Part shown: positions 42,792 through 52,497 of the stretch, in pieces
Layout: the number at the start of each line of letters is the position of its first letter
How positions within the stretch are numbered: the stretch's first letter is position 1
Assembly: GCA_028873815.1 (NCBI GenBank)
Contig: JAPPNN010000040.1
Coordinates: 63,405-127,404, forward strand
DNA from: Gemmatimonadota bacterium
Lineage (GTDB): Bacteria > Gemmatimonadota > Gemmatimonadetes > Longimicrobiales > Gaopeijiaceae
Reading direction: 5' to 3'
Length of the DNA: 64,000 nt
Translations under genes and position numbers: made by a program
Notes under the pieces: generated by a model
Told to the model about the DNA's origin: nothing
The model's input: only the letters and a program-made list of their open reading frames with translations
Databases searched by the model: none

Positions 42792-43559
42792 CTACGGCTT
42801 TCTCGCGACGAAGAACATCCTGCCCTCGTGCAACGAGCCCTCCAGGATGGGTTCGTTCCCATCGAAGTTCTGCAGCTCCTCGAACCCGGCCGCTCGCAGC
42901 CGCTCCCTGATTTCACTCTCGTCATACCAGCGTTGAATCAGAGGGAAATCGGTCCGCGTCCAACCCGAACCCTTCAGTTCGAACAGGGTGACCTTGAGCC
43001 TTCCGATCTTCTCATCCGCATCATGTGAAGATCGAACCACGCAGACGTGGTTTTCCTCTACATACCCGAACGAGCCTTGCCACCTGGACCGGTAGCCTTC
43101 TTCCATGTTGAGGTCGAACGCGAAGCAGCCGCCGCCTTCCAGGACGGCGAATACGCATTGAAACACCTGTTCCAACTCGTCCAGACTCATCACGTGATTC
43201 AGGCTGTCGAAGGTTGAGAAAACCGCCGAAAACCTGCGGGACAGTTCGATGCTTCGGGCGTCCTGAACAACGAATTCCACGTCGGGAGCATTTTGCCTCG
43301 CGATCTCGATCATCTGTTCCGAACCATCCAGGCCCGTCGTGCGGTATCCTTGCCGCGAAAGCTCGGCGGCAAGCTGTCCGGTGCCGCAGCAGAGATCCAG
43401 AACAGCGCTCCCGGGTGGGAGATTCCGCAGGACCAGGTGATCGAGGATCGGGTACGCATCCGTCGCGAAGAAGCCCCAGTGCCGGTTGTAGATGCGCGCA
43501 AAGGGATCATACGCGTCGTAGCGGGTCACTTCGGGATCTCCTTCCGGGAAGGTTGACAA
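42792..43559 (-). CDS. Class I SAM-dependent methyltransferase
   Basis: 255 aa. Motif I is VLDLCCGTGQLAAELSRQGY (about residues 53-72), followed by TGLDGSEQMIEIAR and VVQDARSIELS, a standard Rossmann methyltransferase. The N-terminal YDAYDPFARIYNRHWG is common in this group. The substrate is unknown. It is convergent with the amidohydrolases and divergent from the sugar dehydrogenase gene, 61 bases away. Confidence 0.85.
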   Translation of the reverse strand: MSTFPEGDPEVTRYDAYDPFARIYNRHWGFFATDAYPILDHLVLRNLPPGSAVLDLCCGTGQLAAELSRQGYRTTGLDGSEQMIEIARQNAPDVEFVVQDARSIELSRRFSAVFSTFDSLNHVMSLDELEQVFQCVFAVLEGGGCFAFDLNMEEGYRSRWQGSFGYVEENHVCVVRSSHDADEKIGRLKVTLFELKGSGWTRTDFPLIQRWYDESEIRERLRAAGFEELQNFDGNEPILEGSLHEGRMFFVARKP

Positions 43560-43620
43560 TGCAGATTCGGTGCGTTGCTACCTTTAATCAATCGCACGCA
43601 ATCCGGACGATACATCTCAG

Positions 43621-44877
43621 ATGAACCATCCGCGCCACCTCCGCATTCTCGCCCTCCTCCTTCTGCCCGTCTCGGGGTGCAATCCGGGTGATTCGGACCC
43701 ACCGGTCAACGTCGTCGTCGTCGTCAGCACCGCGCACCACGATTTCCGGGTCGAAGCGGTGGCCGACGGCTTGGTGCGTCCGTTCTCGATGGCTTTCACC
43801 CCCGAAGGCGATCTCCTGGTAACGGAACGGCCCGGACGGCTTCGAGTCATCCGAAACGGGGTTCTCCTTCCTGACTCGGTCGAGGGTCTGCCGCCGATCC
43901 GGGCACTCGGGCGCGGCGCCCGTTCCATGAACGGCTTCGAGCAGGCCGGATTGCGCGACGCGATCCTCCACCCGGAGTTCGAGACGAACCGACTCCTCTA
44001 TCTCAGCTACGTGAAGCCGGGGCCGGATTCGCTGGGCACGATCGCGATCGCCCGGGGCCGGTTCGAGAACGACCGGGTGACGGATGTGGAGGAGCTTTTC
44101 CACGCGGACGCATTCGGGAATGGTACCGACCGGAGCTCGATGTGGGGCGGACGCCTGGTCTTCGACCACGACGGCTACCTGTTCATGACGCTGGGCGACC
44201 GGCAGTGGCCTTCGGCGGGCGACCTGGAGGCGCATCCGGCCCAGGATCTGTCGAACCACAACGGGAGCACGATCCGGCTCCACGACGACGGCCGGGTCCC
44301 GGAGGACAACCCGTTCGTGGGCCGGGAGGGGATCCACCCCGAGATCTGGACGTGGGGTCACCGGAACGCGCAGGGGATGGCGGTGCACCCGGAAACGGGG
44401 GACCTGTGGCAGAACGAGCATGGCCCGCAGGGCGGGGACGAACTCAATCTGATCGAAGCCGGCCGTGACTACGGCTGGCCGGTCGTGGGGTACGGCGTGA
44501 ACTACCGGACGGGCTCGCGCATCCACCCAGGCACCCTCATGGATGGCATGGAGCCGCCGGACCATGTCTGGGTGCCCTCGATCGGCGTCTCCGGGATGCT
44601 CTTCTACACGGGCGACGCATTCCCCGAGTGGCGCGGCGACATGCTCGTCGGCGGCCTCAGCGGACGGCGCCTCGTCCGGCTGCGGCTGGAGGGCCGTGAG
44701 GTGACGCAGGAGGAGACGCTCCTGCAGGGAATCGGCGGCATCCCCGACATCGGCCGCATCCGCGACGTACGGGAAGGACCGGACGGCTTCATCTACCTGG
44801 CCATCGACGGAGACACGCGGGACGTCGACGGGCCGGCGACCGGGATTGTGCGGCTCGTGCCGGCTGGACGCCGATAG
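43621..44877 (+). CDS. PQQ-dependent sugar dehydrogenase lipoprotein
   Basis: 418 aa. Signal peptide with lipobox (VSGC). The body matches the soluble aldose sugar dehydrogenase (YliI/GDH-B) propeller: VRPFSMAFTPEGDLLVTERPG (residues about 53-73), WGGRLVFDHDGYLFMTLGDR, IWTWGHRNAQGMAVHP, NEHGPQGGDELNLIEAGRDYGWP and GVSGMLFYTGDAFPEWRGD. These hold the His/Arg/Asp residues that bind PQQ and Ca. It oxidises sugars in the periplasm and passes electrons to the chain. It is followed after 52 bases by the DUF1592 cytochrome gene, a likely electron partner. Confidence 0.85.
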   Translation: MNHPRHLRILALLLLPVSGCNPGDSDPPVNVVVVVSTAHHDFRVEAVADGLVRPFSMAFTPEGDLLVTERPGRLRVIRNGVLLPDSVEGLPPIRALGRGARSMNGFEQAGLRDAILHPEFETNRLLYLSYVKPGPDSLGTIAIARGRFENDRVTDVEELFHADAFGNGTDRSSMWGGRLVFDHDGYLFMTLGDRQWPSAGDLEAHPAQDLSNHNGSTIRLHDDGRVPEDNPFVGREGIHPEIWTWGHRNAQGMAVHPETGDLWQNEHGPQGGDELNLIEAGRDYGWPVVGYGVNYRTGSRIHPGTLMDGMEPPDHVWVPSIGVSGMLFYTGDAFPEWRGDMLVGGLSGRRLVRLRLEGREVTQEETLLQGIGGIPDIGRIRDVREGPDGFIYLAIDGDTRDVDGPATGIVRLVPAGRR

Positions 44878-44929
44878 CCTATGTTGGAAGGTTGATCACC
44901 GACATCCGTCGTTCTCCAAGGACGGGCGC

Positions 44930-47413
44930 GTGAAAACACTGGGCGCAAGTACGATTCTGCTGCTCTGGTTCGCCCTCACGGGGCTGCCCTCGGGGGACCG
45001 TGCGTCCGTTCCGGCTCCCACCGCTCACGACCAGGATGTCGGTGTCGCCGCCGTCGACGACGCGGCGGATCTCACCGGCGTGGTCCAGCGCTACTGTGTT
45101 CGCTGTCACAACGAGCGCCTGCTGCGCGGGAACCTCACGCTGGAGGAGTTCGACGTGGCGAGCGCCCACGAGCGGGCGCCGACGGCGGAGAAGATGATCC
45201 GCAAGCTGCGCGCCGGGATGATGCCGCCGCCGGGCCAGCGGCGGCCGCCCCCGGACACGCTGCTCGCGCTGGTCGAGACGCTCGAGGCCGTGGTCGACCG
45301 CGAAGCCGCCCGTGACCGGAATCCCGGCTCGCGGCGTTTCCAACGGCTGAACCGGGCCGAATACGAGCGGGTAATCCGCGACCTTGTGGAACTCGAGATC
45401 GATGCGAGCCGCTGGCTGCCCGCGGACACCTACCTGGGCGCCTTCGACAACATGTCGGACGCGCAGGGCCTGTCGACCACGCTCCTCGAAGCGTACCTGA
45501 GGGCCGCCACCGAGGTGAGCCGCCTCGCCGTCGGCAATCCGGACGCCCTGTCGAAGACGGCCAAGTATACGAATCCGATCGATGTCTCCCAGCATGCGTG
45601 GGACCACATCAAGGGCACGCCGTACGGGACGCGCGGCGGAATGGTCGTGACCCACGACTTCCCCGTGGACGGAGAGTATGTGATCTCGCTCGAGACGCTC
45701 TTCGGTCAGGGGACCGGCTTCCAGGATGTCGACATCTCCGTCGACGGTGAGGGCGTGGCGCTGCTCGGTCTCGAGCACGGGGGGCGCTCCACGGTCCCGA
45801 TCCGCACCGAGCCGATCTTCGTGCGCGCGGGCCAACGCCAGGTTGCGGCGGCGTTCGTGCGCACGATCGAGGGACCGTATGAGGACCGTTTGAAAACGCC
45901 CGGCTGGTCGTTTGTCGGGGGTGAGGACTCACAGGCGTGGGCAAACTACGGGATCACGGCGCTTCCCCACCTGAGCGAGCTGATGATCACCGGCCCGCAG
46001 CGCAGCACGGGACTCTCGGAGACGCCGAGCCGGAGAAAGGTCTTCCATTGCCATCCGGACGAAAGGGCGGCGATGGGCGGCGCGGCGGCAGCGGCTGTGA
46101 CGGAGGCGGCAGCGACAGCGGCCACACAGGCGGCGGCCCGTGCGTGCGCCAAGTCGATCGTGGCCCGGCTCGCCCGCGAAGCCTACCGGCGACCGGTGAC
46201 CGAGGACGATCTCGCCGGACCGATGACCTTCTACGACCGTGCCGCCGCCGAGGACGGGTTCGAGATCGGCGTTCGGACCGCGCTCCAGGCAATCCTCGCT
46301 GGCCCGTCCTTCATCTTCCGCCTCGAGCAGGCTCAACCCGCGTCCGCGCCCGGGGAGAGCTACCGAATCGCCGACGTCGACCTTGCCTCCCGCCTTTCGT
46401 TCTTCCTGTGGGCTGCTAGCCCGGACGGCGAGCTGCTGGAACTGGCCGCGGAGCAGCGGCTGTCGGAGCCGCAGATCCTCGAATCGCAGGTGCGCCGGAT
46501 GCTTGCCGACCCGCGGGCCGACGCGCTCTCGGCGCGCTTCGCCTCGCAGTGGCTGCGGCTTCAGGACGCGGAGGACAACCAGCCCGAGCCCTATCTCTAT
46601 CCGGACTTCACGGGCCAGCTTCGCGAGGACCTGGTCCGCGAGACCCAGCTCCTCTTCGACCACCTGATTCGCGAGGACCGGAGTCTTCTGGAACTCTACA
46701 CGGCGGACTACACGTTCCTGAACGAGCGCCTCGCCGCGCACTACGGGATTGCGGGGGTCTCGGGCCCCGGGTTCCGCCGCGTGAGCTACCCGGACGACAC
46801 CCGACGCGGCGTGATGGGGCACGGCAGCGTGCTGCTCCTGACTTCGATGTCCGCGCGCACGTCGCCCGTCCTGCGCGGGAAATGGGTGATGGAAGTCCTC
46901 ATGGGCACGCCGCCTCCACCGCCCCCACCCGACATCCCCGCCTTTGACGACACTGAGTCGGCCCGGGACGGGCGGCCACTGACCACGCGGCAGCGGCTCG
47001 AGATCCACCGGGCGAATCCGACCTGCAATTCGTGCCACAGGTTCATGGACCCGATCGGGCTCGCGCTGGACAACTACGACGTGACGGGACGGATGCGGGT
47101 TCGCGAAAACGGGGTCGCGCTCGACACGCGGGGGACCTTCTACGACGGGACCGAGATCAGCACGCCCGCAGAACTCGTGGACGTGCTCGTCAAGCGGCCG
47201 GTCCCGCTGGTTCGAAACTTCACCGCGCAACTGATCTCGTACGCGATCGGCCGCAGAGCCGAGTACTTCGATGAGCCGACCATCCGGGCCATAGCCCGCG
47301 AGGCGGAAGCCAACGACTACAGAATGTCCTCGTTCATACTCGGCGTCGTGAACAGCGACGCCTTTCGGATGGCGCGTCCGGCGTCCGCCGTGGGCAAGGA
47401 GGGAGAATCATGA
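44930..47413 (+). CDS. DUF1592-type multi-domain exported cytochrome
   Basis: 827 aa from the GTG at 44930 (AAGGA upstream, directly before the signal peptide). Domains in order: haem site YCVRCHNE (about residue 60), DUF1587 (FQRLNRAEYERVIRDLVELEI, about 140-160), a DUF1592/DUF1595 region with REAYRRPVTEDDL and RLSFFLWAASPDGEL, DUF1588 (LTSMSARTSPVLRGKWVME, about 640-660) and DUF1585 with a second haem-like motif NSCHRFMDPIGLALDNYD. An Ala-rich low-complexity insert (about residues 385-410) is unusual for the family. These proteins occur with DUF1552 partners in Planctomycetota, Myxococcota and Gemmatimonadota; function is undetermined but redox-related. Confidence 0.85.
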   Translation: MKTLGASTILLLWFALTGLPSGDRASVPAPTAHDQDVGVAAVDDAADLTGVVQRYCVRCHNERLLRGNLTLEEFDVASAHERAPTAEKMIRKLRAGMMPPPGQRRPPPDTLLALVETLEAVVDREAARDRNPGSRRFQRLNRAEYERVIRDLVELEIDASRWLPADTYLGAFDNMSDAQGLSTTLLEAYLRAATEVSRLAVGNPDALSKTAKYTNPIDVSQHAWDHIKGTPYGTRGGMVVTHDFPVDGEYVISLETLFGQGTGFQDVDISVDGEGVALLGLEHGGRSTVPIRTEPIFVRAGQRQVAAAFVRTIEGPYEDRLKTPGWSFVGGEDSQAWANYGITALPHLSELMITGPQRSTGLSETPSRRKVFHCHPDERAAMGGAAAAAVTEAAATAATQAAARACAKSIVARLAREAYRRPVTEDDLAGPMTFYDRAAAEDGFEIGVRTALQAILAGPSFIFRLEQAQPASAPGESYRIADVDLASRLSFFLWAASPDGELLELAAEQRLSEPQILESQVRRMLADPRADALSARFASQWLRLQDAEDNQPEPYLYPDFTGQLREDLVRETQLLFDHLIREDRSLLELYTADYTFLNERLAAHYGIAGVSGPGFRRVSYPDDTRRGVMGHGSVLLLTSMSARTSPVLRGKWVMEVLMGTPPPPPPPDIPAFDDTESARDGRPLTTRQRLEIHRANPTCNSCHRFMDPIGLALDNYDVTGRMRVRENGVALDTRGTFYDGTEISTPAELVDVLVKRPVPLVRNFTAQLISYAIGRRAEYFDEPTIRAIAREAEANDYRMSSFILGVVNSDAFRMARPASAVGKEGES

Positions 47414-48837
47414 ACTTCATCACCGGCAGACACCTTTCGCGCCGCACTTTCCTGCGGGGAGCCGGCGCCAGCGTGGCATTGCCTCTGCTCGACGCGATGG
47501 TCCCCGCTCGACGGCTGCGGGCCGACCCGAGGAAGGCGGCGGAGTTCACGCGGCTCGTCTGCATCGAGGAGTCGATGGGCGTGGCCGGATCAAGCGACTG
47601 GGGTGACGCGCGTCACCTGTTCGCGCCGGCGGCCACCGGGCGCGACTTCGAACTGGTCGCGGACAGCCAGCTCAAGCCGCTGGAAGCGTTCCGCGAGTAC
47701 ATGACGATCGTGAGCAACACGGACTGCCGCTCCGCGGAAGCGTTTCGGGCCGAGGAAATCGGCGGCGACCACGACCGCTCGACCGCGGTGTTCCTGACTC
47801 AGGCGCATCCGAGGCAGACCCAGGGGTCCGACATCTTCCTCGGCACCTCGCTCGATCAACTGCATGCACAACGATTCGGGCAGGAGACGGTGCTCCCGTC
47901 ACTGGAACTCTGCATCGAGGGCATCGATCGCGGCGGTGGCTGCGCGTACAACTATCACTGCGCATACACGACCTCGCTGGCGTGGGCCTCGCCCAACCAG
48001 CCGCTTCCGGCAATCCGGGAGCCGCGCGTCGTGTTCGAGCGGCTGTTCGGCGCCGGTGACACGGCCGCGGATCGGGCGGCGCGGCGGCGTACGGACCGCA
48101 GCATCATCGACTGGATCGCGACCGAGGTCGTTCGGCTCAGAAGGACCTTGGGGGCGGCCGATCGCGTCGCGCTGGAGGAGTACGTCGACCACATCCGTGA
48201 GATCGAGCGCAGGATCCTATTGGTCGAAGCGCGGAACACGAGCGGTGAGGAGCGCGCGATGCCCGAGGCGCCGTCGGGTGTGCCGGACTCCTTCGAGGAG
48301 CACATGCAGTTGATGTTCGATCTGCAACTGCTCGCGCTGCAGACGGACCTGACGCGGGTCATCACCTTCAAGACCGGCTTCGACCAGTCGAACCGGACGT
48401 TCCCCGGCAGCGGCACAACGAGATCCATCCACGGGGCCTCGCACCACGGCAACGTCCCCGAGGACATCATGGACTTCAACCGGATCAATACCTACCGGCT
48501 CGGGCAGCTGGCGTACTTCCTCGAGAAGATGCGCGACACGGTGGAGGGCGATGCCTCGTTGCTCGACAAGACGGCGATCATCTGGGGCTCGCCGATGGCG
48601 GACGGGAACCTTCACAACCACCGACGCGCGCCGTTGCTCGTAATGGGCCGGGCGAACGGGGCGCTGGAGGGCGGCACCCACTTGCGCGCCCCCAATGGGA
48701 CCCCGATGGCCAACGCCTTCGTGAGCCTCATGCGCAAGATTGGACACCCCGAGATGGCAACGTTCGGCGACAGCGACGGCGTGTTCTCACTCGACTGGGC
48801 GGGCGGGGCGCCCTCTGGCGGGAGGGGTCCGGCATGA
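47410..48837 (+). CDS. DUF1552 protein, Tat-exported
   Basis: 475 aa; the ATG overlaps the DUF1592 stop (ATGA). SRRTFLRGAGASVALPLLDAM is a Tat signal. LEELD-free body with EYVDHIREIERRILLVEAR, MQLMFDLQLLALQTDLTRVI and YFLEKMRDTVEGD identifies the DUF1552 family, distantly related to sulfatase/DUF1501 folds. It always sits beside DUF1592 and is assumed to form a complex with it. No reaction is known. Confidence 0.85.
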   Translation: MNFITGRHLSRRTFLRGAGASVALPLLDAMVPARRLRADPRKAAEFTRLVCIEESMGVAGSSDWGDARHLFAPAATGRDFELVADSQLKPLEAFREYMTIVSNTDCRSAEAFRAEEIGGDHDRSTAVFLTQAHPRQTQGSDIFLGTSLDQLHAQRFGQETVLPSLELCIEGIDRGGGCAYNYHCAYTTSLAWASPNQPLPAIREPRVVFERLFGAGDTAADRAARRRTDRSIIDWIATEVVRLRRTLGAADRVALEEYVDHIREIERRILLVEARNTSGEERAMPEAPSGVPDSFEEHMQLMFDLQLLALQTDLTRVITFKTGFDQSNRTFPGSGTTRSIHGASHHGNVPEDIMDFNRINTYRLGQLAYFLEKMRDTVEGDASLLDKTAIIWGSPMADGNLHNHRRAPLLVMGRANGALEGGTHLRAPNGTPMANAFVSLMRKIGHPEMATFGDSDGVFSLDWAGGAPSGGRGPA

Positions 48838-50777
48838 GGGCCGCCGCGGTCGCGCTACTGCTCGCGGCGGTTCTGCCGTCGGCCCTGGCGGCGCAACAGG
48901 CCGTGGCGGGCAACGCGCTGCTGGATGCAGCCCGGCGCGGTGAACTGGAGGCGGTCCGCGATTTGATCGGCCGCGGTGCCGACGCGGATGCGAAGCGCGG
49001 CGACGGGATGACCGCGCTGCACTTCGCCGCCGAACACGGGCATGACGCGGTGGCCCGCGCGTTGATCGACGCGGGCGCGGCGGTTGATGCCGGGACTCGA
49101 ATCGGCCGCTACACGCCGCTCCACGTGGCTGCGCGGGCCGGATACGGCGCCATCGTCGCACATCTGCTCGAATCCGGCGCCGACCCGGACGCCGTGACGA
49201 CGAACAGCGGCGTGACGGCGCTGCACCTGGCGGCGGGCGCCGTGGAGGGCGAGGCGGCGGTAACTGCCCTGCTCGAGCACGGCGCCGACCCGAACGCCCG
49301 GGAGGGGTCGGCGGGTCAGACGCCCCTCATGTTCGCGGCGGCCGCGAATCGGCCCGGCGCGGTGACCGTGCTGATCGAGGCGGGCGCCGACCCCGACATC
49401 GCGACCGCCGTGGTGGATGTCCTGCCCAGTCTGGCGCTGGACCGTGAGGCCAACCGCCGGTTCCGCGACATGTTGGGCGCGGCACCGGAGACGCTCGGAC
49501 GATACGGGCCCGAGGCCGCTCCACAAGCCGGACGGCCCGACGAACCCGGTCCGGCCCGCGTCCAGGCAGCCATCCGTGCACAGCGGGAGTTCCTTCGCTC
49601 CGGCTACGATGTGGGCGAGGTCACCCCCCACTCGCTCGGCCGCACCGGGCCGGACTACCCGGGCGGCCCCGACCTCGTGCGGCCCCCGTACCGCGAGGTG
49701 CTCGTCGGTCGGACCGGCGGAATGACCGCGCTGCTGTATGCCGCTCGCGAGGGGCACACCGAAGCGGCCACGGCCCTGCTCGACGGCGGCGCGAACATCG
49801 ACCGGGTCAGCGCGGACGCCACGAGCCCACTGCTCATGGCGGCGCTCAACGGCCAGTTCGACCTGGCGCTCGTCCTGATCGGGCGCGGGGCCGATCCGGA
49901 TCTCGCCGCATCGACGGACGGCGCCTCGCCCCTGTTCGCCGTCCTGCAGACCCATTGGGCACCCAAGTCCAACTATCCACAGCCGCGCGCGCAGGACGTG
50001 CAGCAGGTAGGGCACATGGACGTGCTCCGCGCGCTGCTCGAAGCCGGAGCCGACCCCAACCCGCGCCTGAACACGCACCTCTGGTACTGGGAGTACGGGC
50101 TCACCAAGATGGGGATTGACCTCACCGGCGCGACGCCATTCTGGCGCGCGGCCTTCGCGCAGGATCTCGACGCGATGAAGCTCCTCGTCGCGCACGGCGC
50201 GGACCCCCACATCCCGACCCGGTGGCCTGAAGTCGGAATGCGCGAGCGGCGGCAGCAGGACGGCCGGCAGCAGGAAGACTCCGCTCTTCCCTGGATACCG
50301 GAGGGCGCGCAAAACGCCTGGCCGATCCACGCCGCGGCGGGAGGCGGATACCTGGGACTGGGGGCGTTCAGCGTCCGGAACCGGCCCGACCAGTTCATCG
50401 CCGCCGTCAGATACCTGATCGAGGAACTCGGCGCGGACGTCAACCAGCGCGATTCCTGGCTCTACACGCCGATGCACTACGCGGCCTCCCGCGGAGACAA
50501 CCAACTCATCGAGTACCTGGTTTCGCAGGGAGGCGACGTCACCGCGATCACGCGCCTCGGACAGTCCACGGCCGACATGGCCCGCGGTGGCCGGGCCGGT
50601 TTCTTCACCCGCGTCCCGTACCCGGAAACGGTCGAGCTGCTGACCGGTCTGGGTTCGTCCCTCCTGTGCCTCCACACGCATTTCCTGGATACCGGGGACT
50701 TCTGCACCGGTGCGGGCGTCGACGACCCCTGGGCGCCCGCCGCAACGGATGCGGAGCGAAAGCGGCCCGGTTCATGA
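48834..50777 (+). CDS. Large exported ankyrin-repeat protein
   Basis: 647 aa, ATG overlapping the previous stop (ATGA). Signal peptide at residues 1-23. Ankyrin repeats occupy about residues 25-215 (AARRGELEAVRDLIGRGADAD, ALHFAAEHGHDAVARALIDAG, and so on) and again 285-600, with tails such as LLDGGANIDRVS and LLEAGADPNPRLN. A spacer of about 60 residues separates the blocks. Fourfold translational coupling implies that it works with the DUF1592/DUF1552 pair, perhaps as an assembly scaffold. That is inference from context. Confidence 0.8.
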   Translation: MRAAAVALLLAAVLPSALAAQQAVAGNALLDAARRGELEAVRDLIGRGADADAKRGDGMTALHFAAEHGHDAVARALIDAGAAVDAGTRIGRYTPLHVAARAGYGAIVAHLLESGADPDAVTTNSGVTALHLAAGAVEGEAAVTALLEHGADPNAREGSAGQTPLMFAAAANRPGAVTVLIEAGADPDIATAVVDVLPSLALDREANRRFRDMLGAAPETLGRYGPEAAPQAGRPDEPGPARVQAAIRAQREFLRSGYDVGEVTPHSLGRTGPDYPGGPDLVRPPYREVLVGRTGGMTALLYAAREGHTEAATALLDGGANIDRVSADATSPLLMAALNGQFDLALVLIGRGADPDLAASTDGASPLFAVLQTHWAPKSNYPQPRAQDVQQVGHMDVLRALLEAGADPNPRLNTHLWYWEYGLTKMGIDLTGATPFWRAAFAQDLDAMKLLVAHGADPHIPTRWPEVGMRERRQQDGRQQEDSALPWIPEGAQNAWPIHAAAGGGYLGLGAFSVRNRPDQFIAAVRYLIEELGADVNQRDSWLYTPMHYAASRGDNQLIEYLVSQGGDVTAITRLGQSTADMARGGRAGFFTRVPYPETVELLTGLGSSLLCLHTHFLDTGDFCTGAGVDDPWAPAATDAERKRPGS

Positions 50778-51922
50778 AGACCGCGGCGCTATGTCTGACT
50801 CTTGCCGCCGCTCTTGCTGTCTCGGGGTGCGAGAGTGGCGACCGCGCCGCCACCGCAACGATGGGTGGGACGGACATCGTGAAGGGGGGAGACGACCGCA
50901 CGGGACCGTACGATCCGGTGGCTGGGTGGTGGAAGGCCGCACCCAACCACGACGACGAGTGGGGCTGGGGTCAGGTGGCCGGCGTGGCGGTGGACCACCC
51001 GGATCGAATCATCGTGGTCACGCGCGGCGACTGGCCCACCGATCGGTCGGTGCCCCGCGAGGGGCGGTTGCGGCGCACGAACTTCGTGGTCGTGGCCAAC
51101 GGGAACGGCGAGATCGTCGAACGGTGGGCCCAGTGGGACTCGATCTTCACGCTCCCGCACCAGGTGTACATCAACCCCTACGACCCCGACCGGCACGTGT
51201 GGGTGATCGACAGCGGGGGCGGCCAGGGCCATATGCAGGTCGTCAAGTTCACCAACGATGGCAGCGAGATCGTCATGCGCCTCGGCGAGCGCGACCATCC
51301 GAAGACGCGCGCTACCGCCCGTGCACGGTCAGACTGGGGCCCCTACACCTACGGCTGGCCGTCGAAGCTGGCGTTCCTCCCGGACGGGAGCTTCCTTCTG
51401 GCCGACGGGTACTGGAATTCGCGGATCATCAAGTACTCCGAGGACGGCGAGTTCATCATGCAGTGGGGCGGCCTCGGCACCGGTCCAAGCGAGTTCGACC
51501 TCCTTCACGGGCTCGCGGTAGACGATGACCGCGTCTACGTCGGGGACCGTCAGAACGAGCGCCTTCAGCTGTTCACGCACGACGGTGAGTTTATCGAGGA
51601 ATGGCCGAACATCTTCGACCCGGTGAACATCTGGCCCGATGAGAACGGCACCGTATGGGTCCTGGACGCCAGCCTGAACCGTGTCCTGAAGTACGACCGC
51701 GATGGCGTCCTTCGGGACTACTGGGGCGCATACGGCGCTGCCGGCGCGATCGGTCGCGGCACCTGGCCGGGCGGGCTGTCGTTGCCCCACCAGATGGACA
51801 TGGATGAGAACGGCACCCTGTACATCGCATCGTACAGCGGGGGCTGGATCAACAAGTTCACGCCGAAGCCGGACGCGGACCCGGACAGGCTCATCGGGCC
51901 CAGGCTGCTGCTCACGCGTTGA
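50774..51922 (+). CDS. NHL-repeat lipoprotein (peptidyl-alpha-amidating-lyase-like propeller)
   Basis: 382 aa; the ATG overlaps the ankyrin stop (ATGA). Lipobox VSGC. The propeller shows blades such as YGWPSKLAFLPDGSFLLADGYWNSRIIKYSEDGEF, split over residues 194-229, and DLLHGLAVDDDRVYVGDRQNERLQLF, typical of NHL/PAL-like six-bladed proteins. Metal-binding His residues of amidating lyases are not certain. It ends the coupled cluster. Confidence 0.8.
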   Translation: MKTAALCLTLAAALAVSGCESGDRAATATMGGTDIVKGGDDRTGPYDPVAGWWKAAPNHDDEWGWGQVAGVAVDHPDRIIVVTRGDWPTDRSVPREGRLRRTNFVVVANGNGEIVERWAQWDSIFTLPHQVYINPYDPDRHVWVIDSGGGQGHMQVVKFTNDGSEIVMRLGERDHPKTRATARARSDWGPYTYGWPSKLAFLPDGSFLLADGYWNSRIIKYSEDGEFIMQWGGLGTGPSEFDLLHGLAVDDDRVYVGDRQNERLQLFTHDGEFIEEWPNIFDPVNIWPDENGTVWVLDASLNRVLKYDRDGVLRDYWGAYGAAGAIGRGTWPGGLSLPHQMDMDENGTLYIASYSGGWINKFTPKPDADPDRLIGPRLLLTR

Positions 51923-52002
51923 GCCTGGAGTAACTGCCCGCCGAAAGGCCGATCGGCCCCAGCGGCTTCACACTGTTCCCGGCGTCGCCCTGTCCAACCA
52001 AA

Positions 52003-52051
52003 GCTGAATTCTCAACACAATGTTGATTTTTCAGCATCAGTCCGTTATCGT
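52003..52051 (+). promoter_or_regulatory. Promoter and 33-bp dyad operator of the blaI-M56 operon
   Basis: GCTGA-N4-TCAACA-N3-TGTTGA-N4-TCAGC (52003-52035) is symmetric in both inner and outer arms. TTGATT (52023-52028), 17 bp, TATCGT (52046-52051) is a plausible promoter whose -35 overlaps the dyad. BlaI-family repressors bind such sites, so this is probably the self-operator. Confidence 0.65.
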
Positions 52052-52113
52052 TAGGGATCGGCGGGCGACGACACAGAGTCGCTCGTCTTCACCGCAGGTC
52101 AAGCGAGGCCGCA

Positions 52114-52497
52114 GTGACCCACCTGCCACAACTCAGCCGACGAGAGCGCGAGGTCATGGACATCGTCCACGAAATGGGCGATGCAACCGCCGTCCAGATC
52201 CGGGAGCGAATGGCCGACCCGCCTACTGACTCGGCCGTCCGGTCGGTGCTGCGGATCCTCGTCGAGAAGGGACATCTGTCAAGCGCCTACGATGGGCCGC
52301 GCTACGTCTACTCACCCACGGTCCCGGCACAACGAGCGCGCAGCTCGGCCATGCGGCATGTCCTGAGGACGTTCTTCGGCGGCTCGGTGGAGGGCGCGGT
52401 CGCCACGCTGCTCCAGATGGAGGACAGCGAGCTCACACCTGAGGAGCGCGCGCGCATCAAGGCGCTGATCGACCAGGCATCCGAGGAGGGACGGTGA
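52114..52497 (+). CDS. BlaI/MecI/CopY-family repressor
   Basis: 127 aa from the GTG at 52114. QLSRREREVMDIVHEMGDATAVQIRERMAD, split over residues 6-35, then SAVRSVLRILVEKGHLSSAYDG, is the winged helix; the C-terminal helices (TLLQMEDSELTPEERARIKALIDQA) mediate dimerisation. Such repressors are inactivated by cleavage by an M56 protease, encoded directly downstream with a four-base overlap. The expected target is the dyad at 52003-52035. Confidence 0.9.
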   Translation: MTHLPQLSRREREVMDIVHEMGDATAVQIRERMADPPTDSAVRSVLRILVEKGHLSSAYDGPRYVYSPTVPAQRARSSAMRHVLRTFFGGSVEGAVATLLQMEDSELTPEERARIKALIDQASEEGR

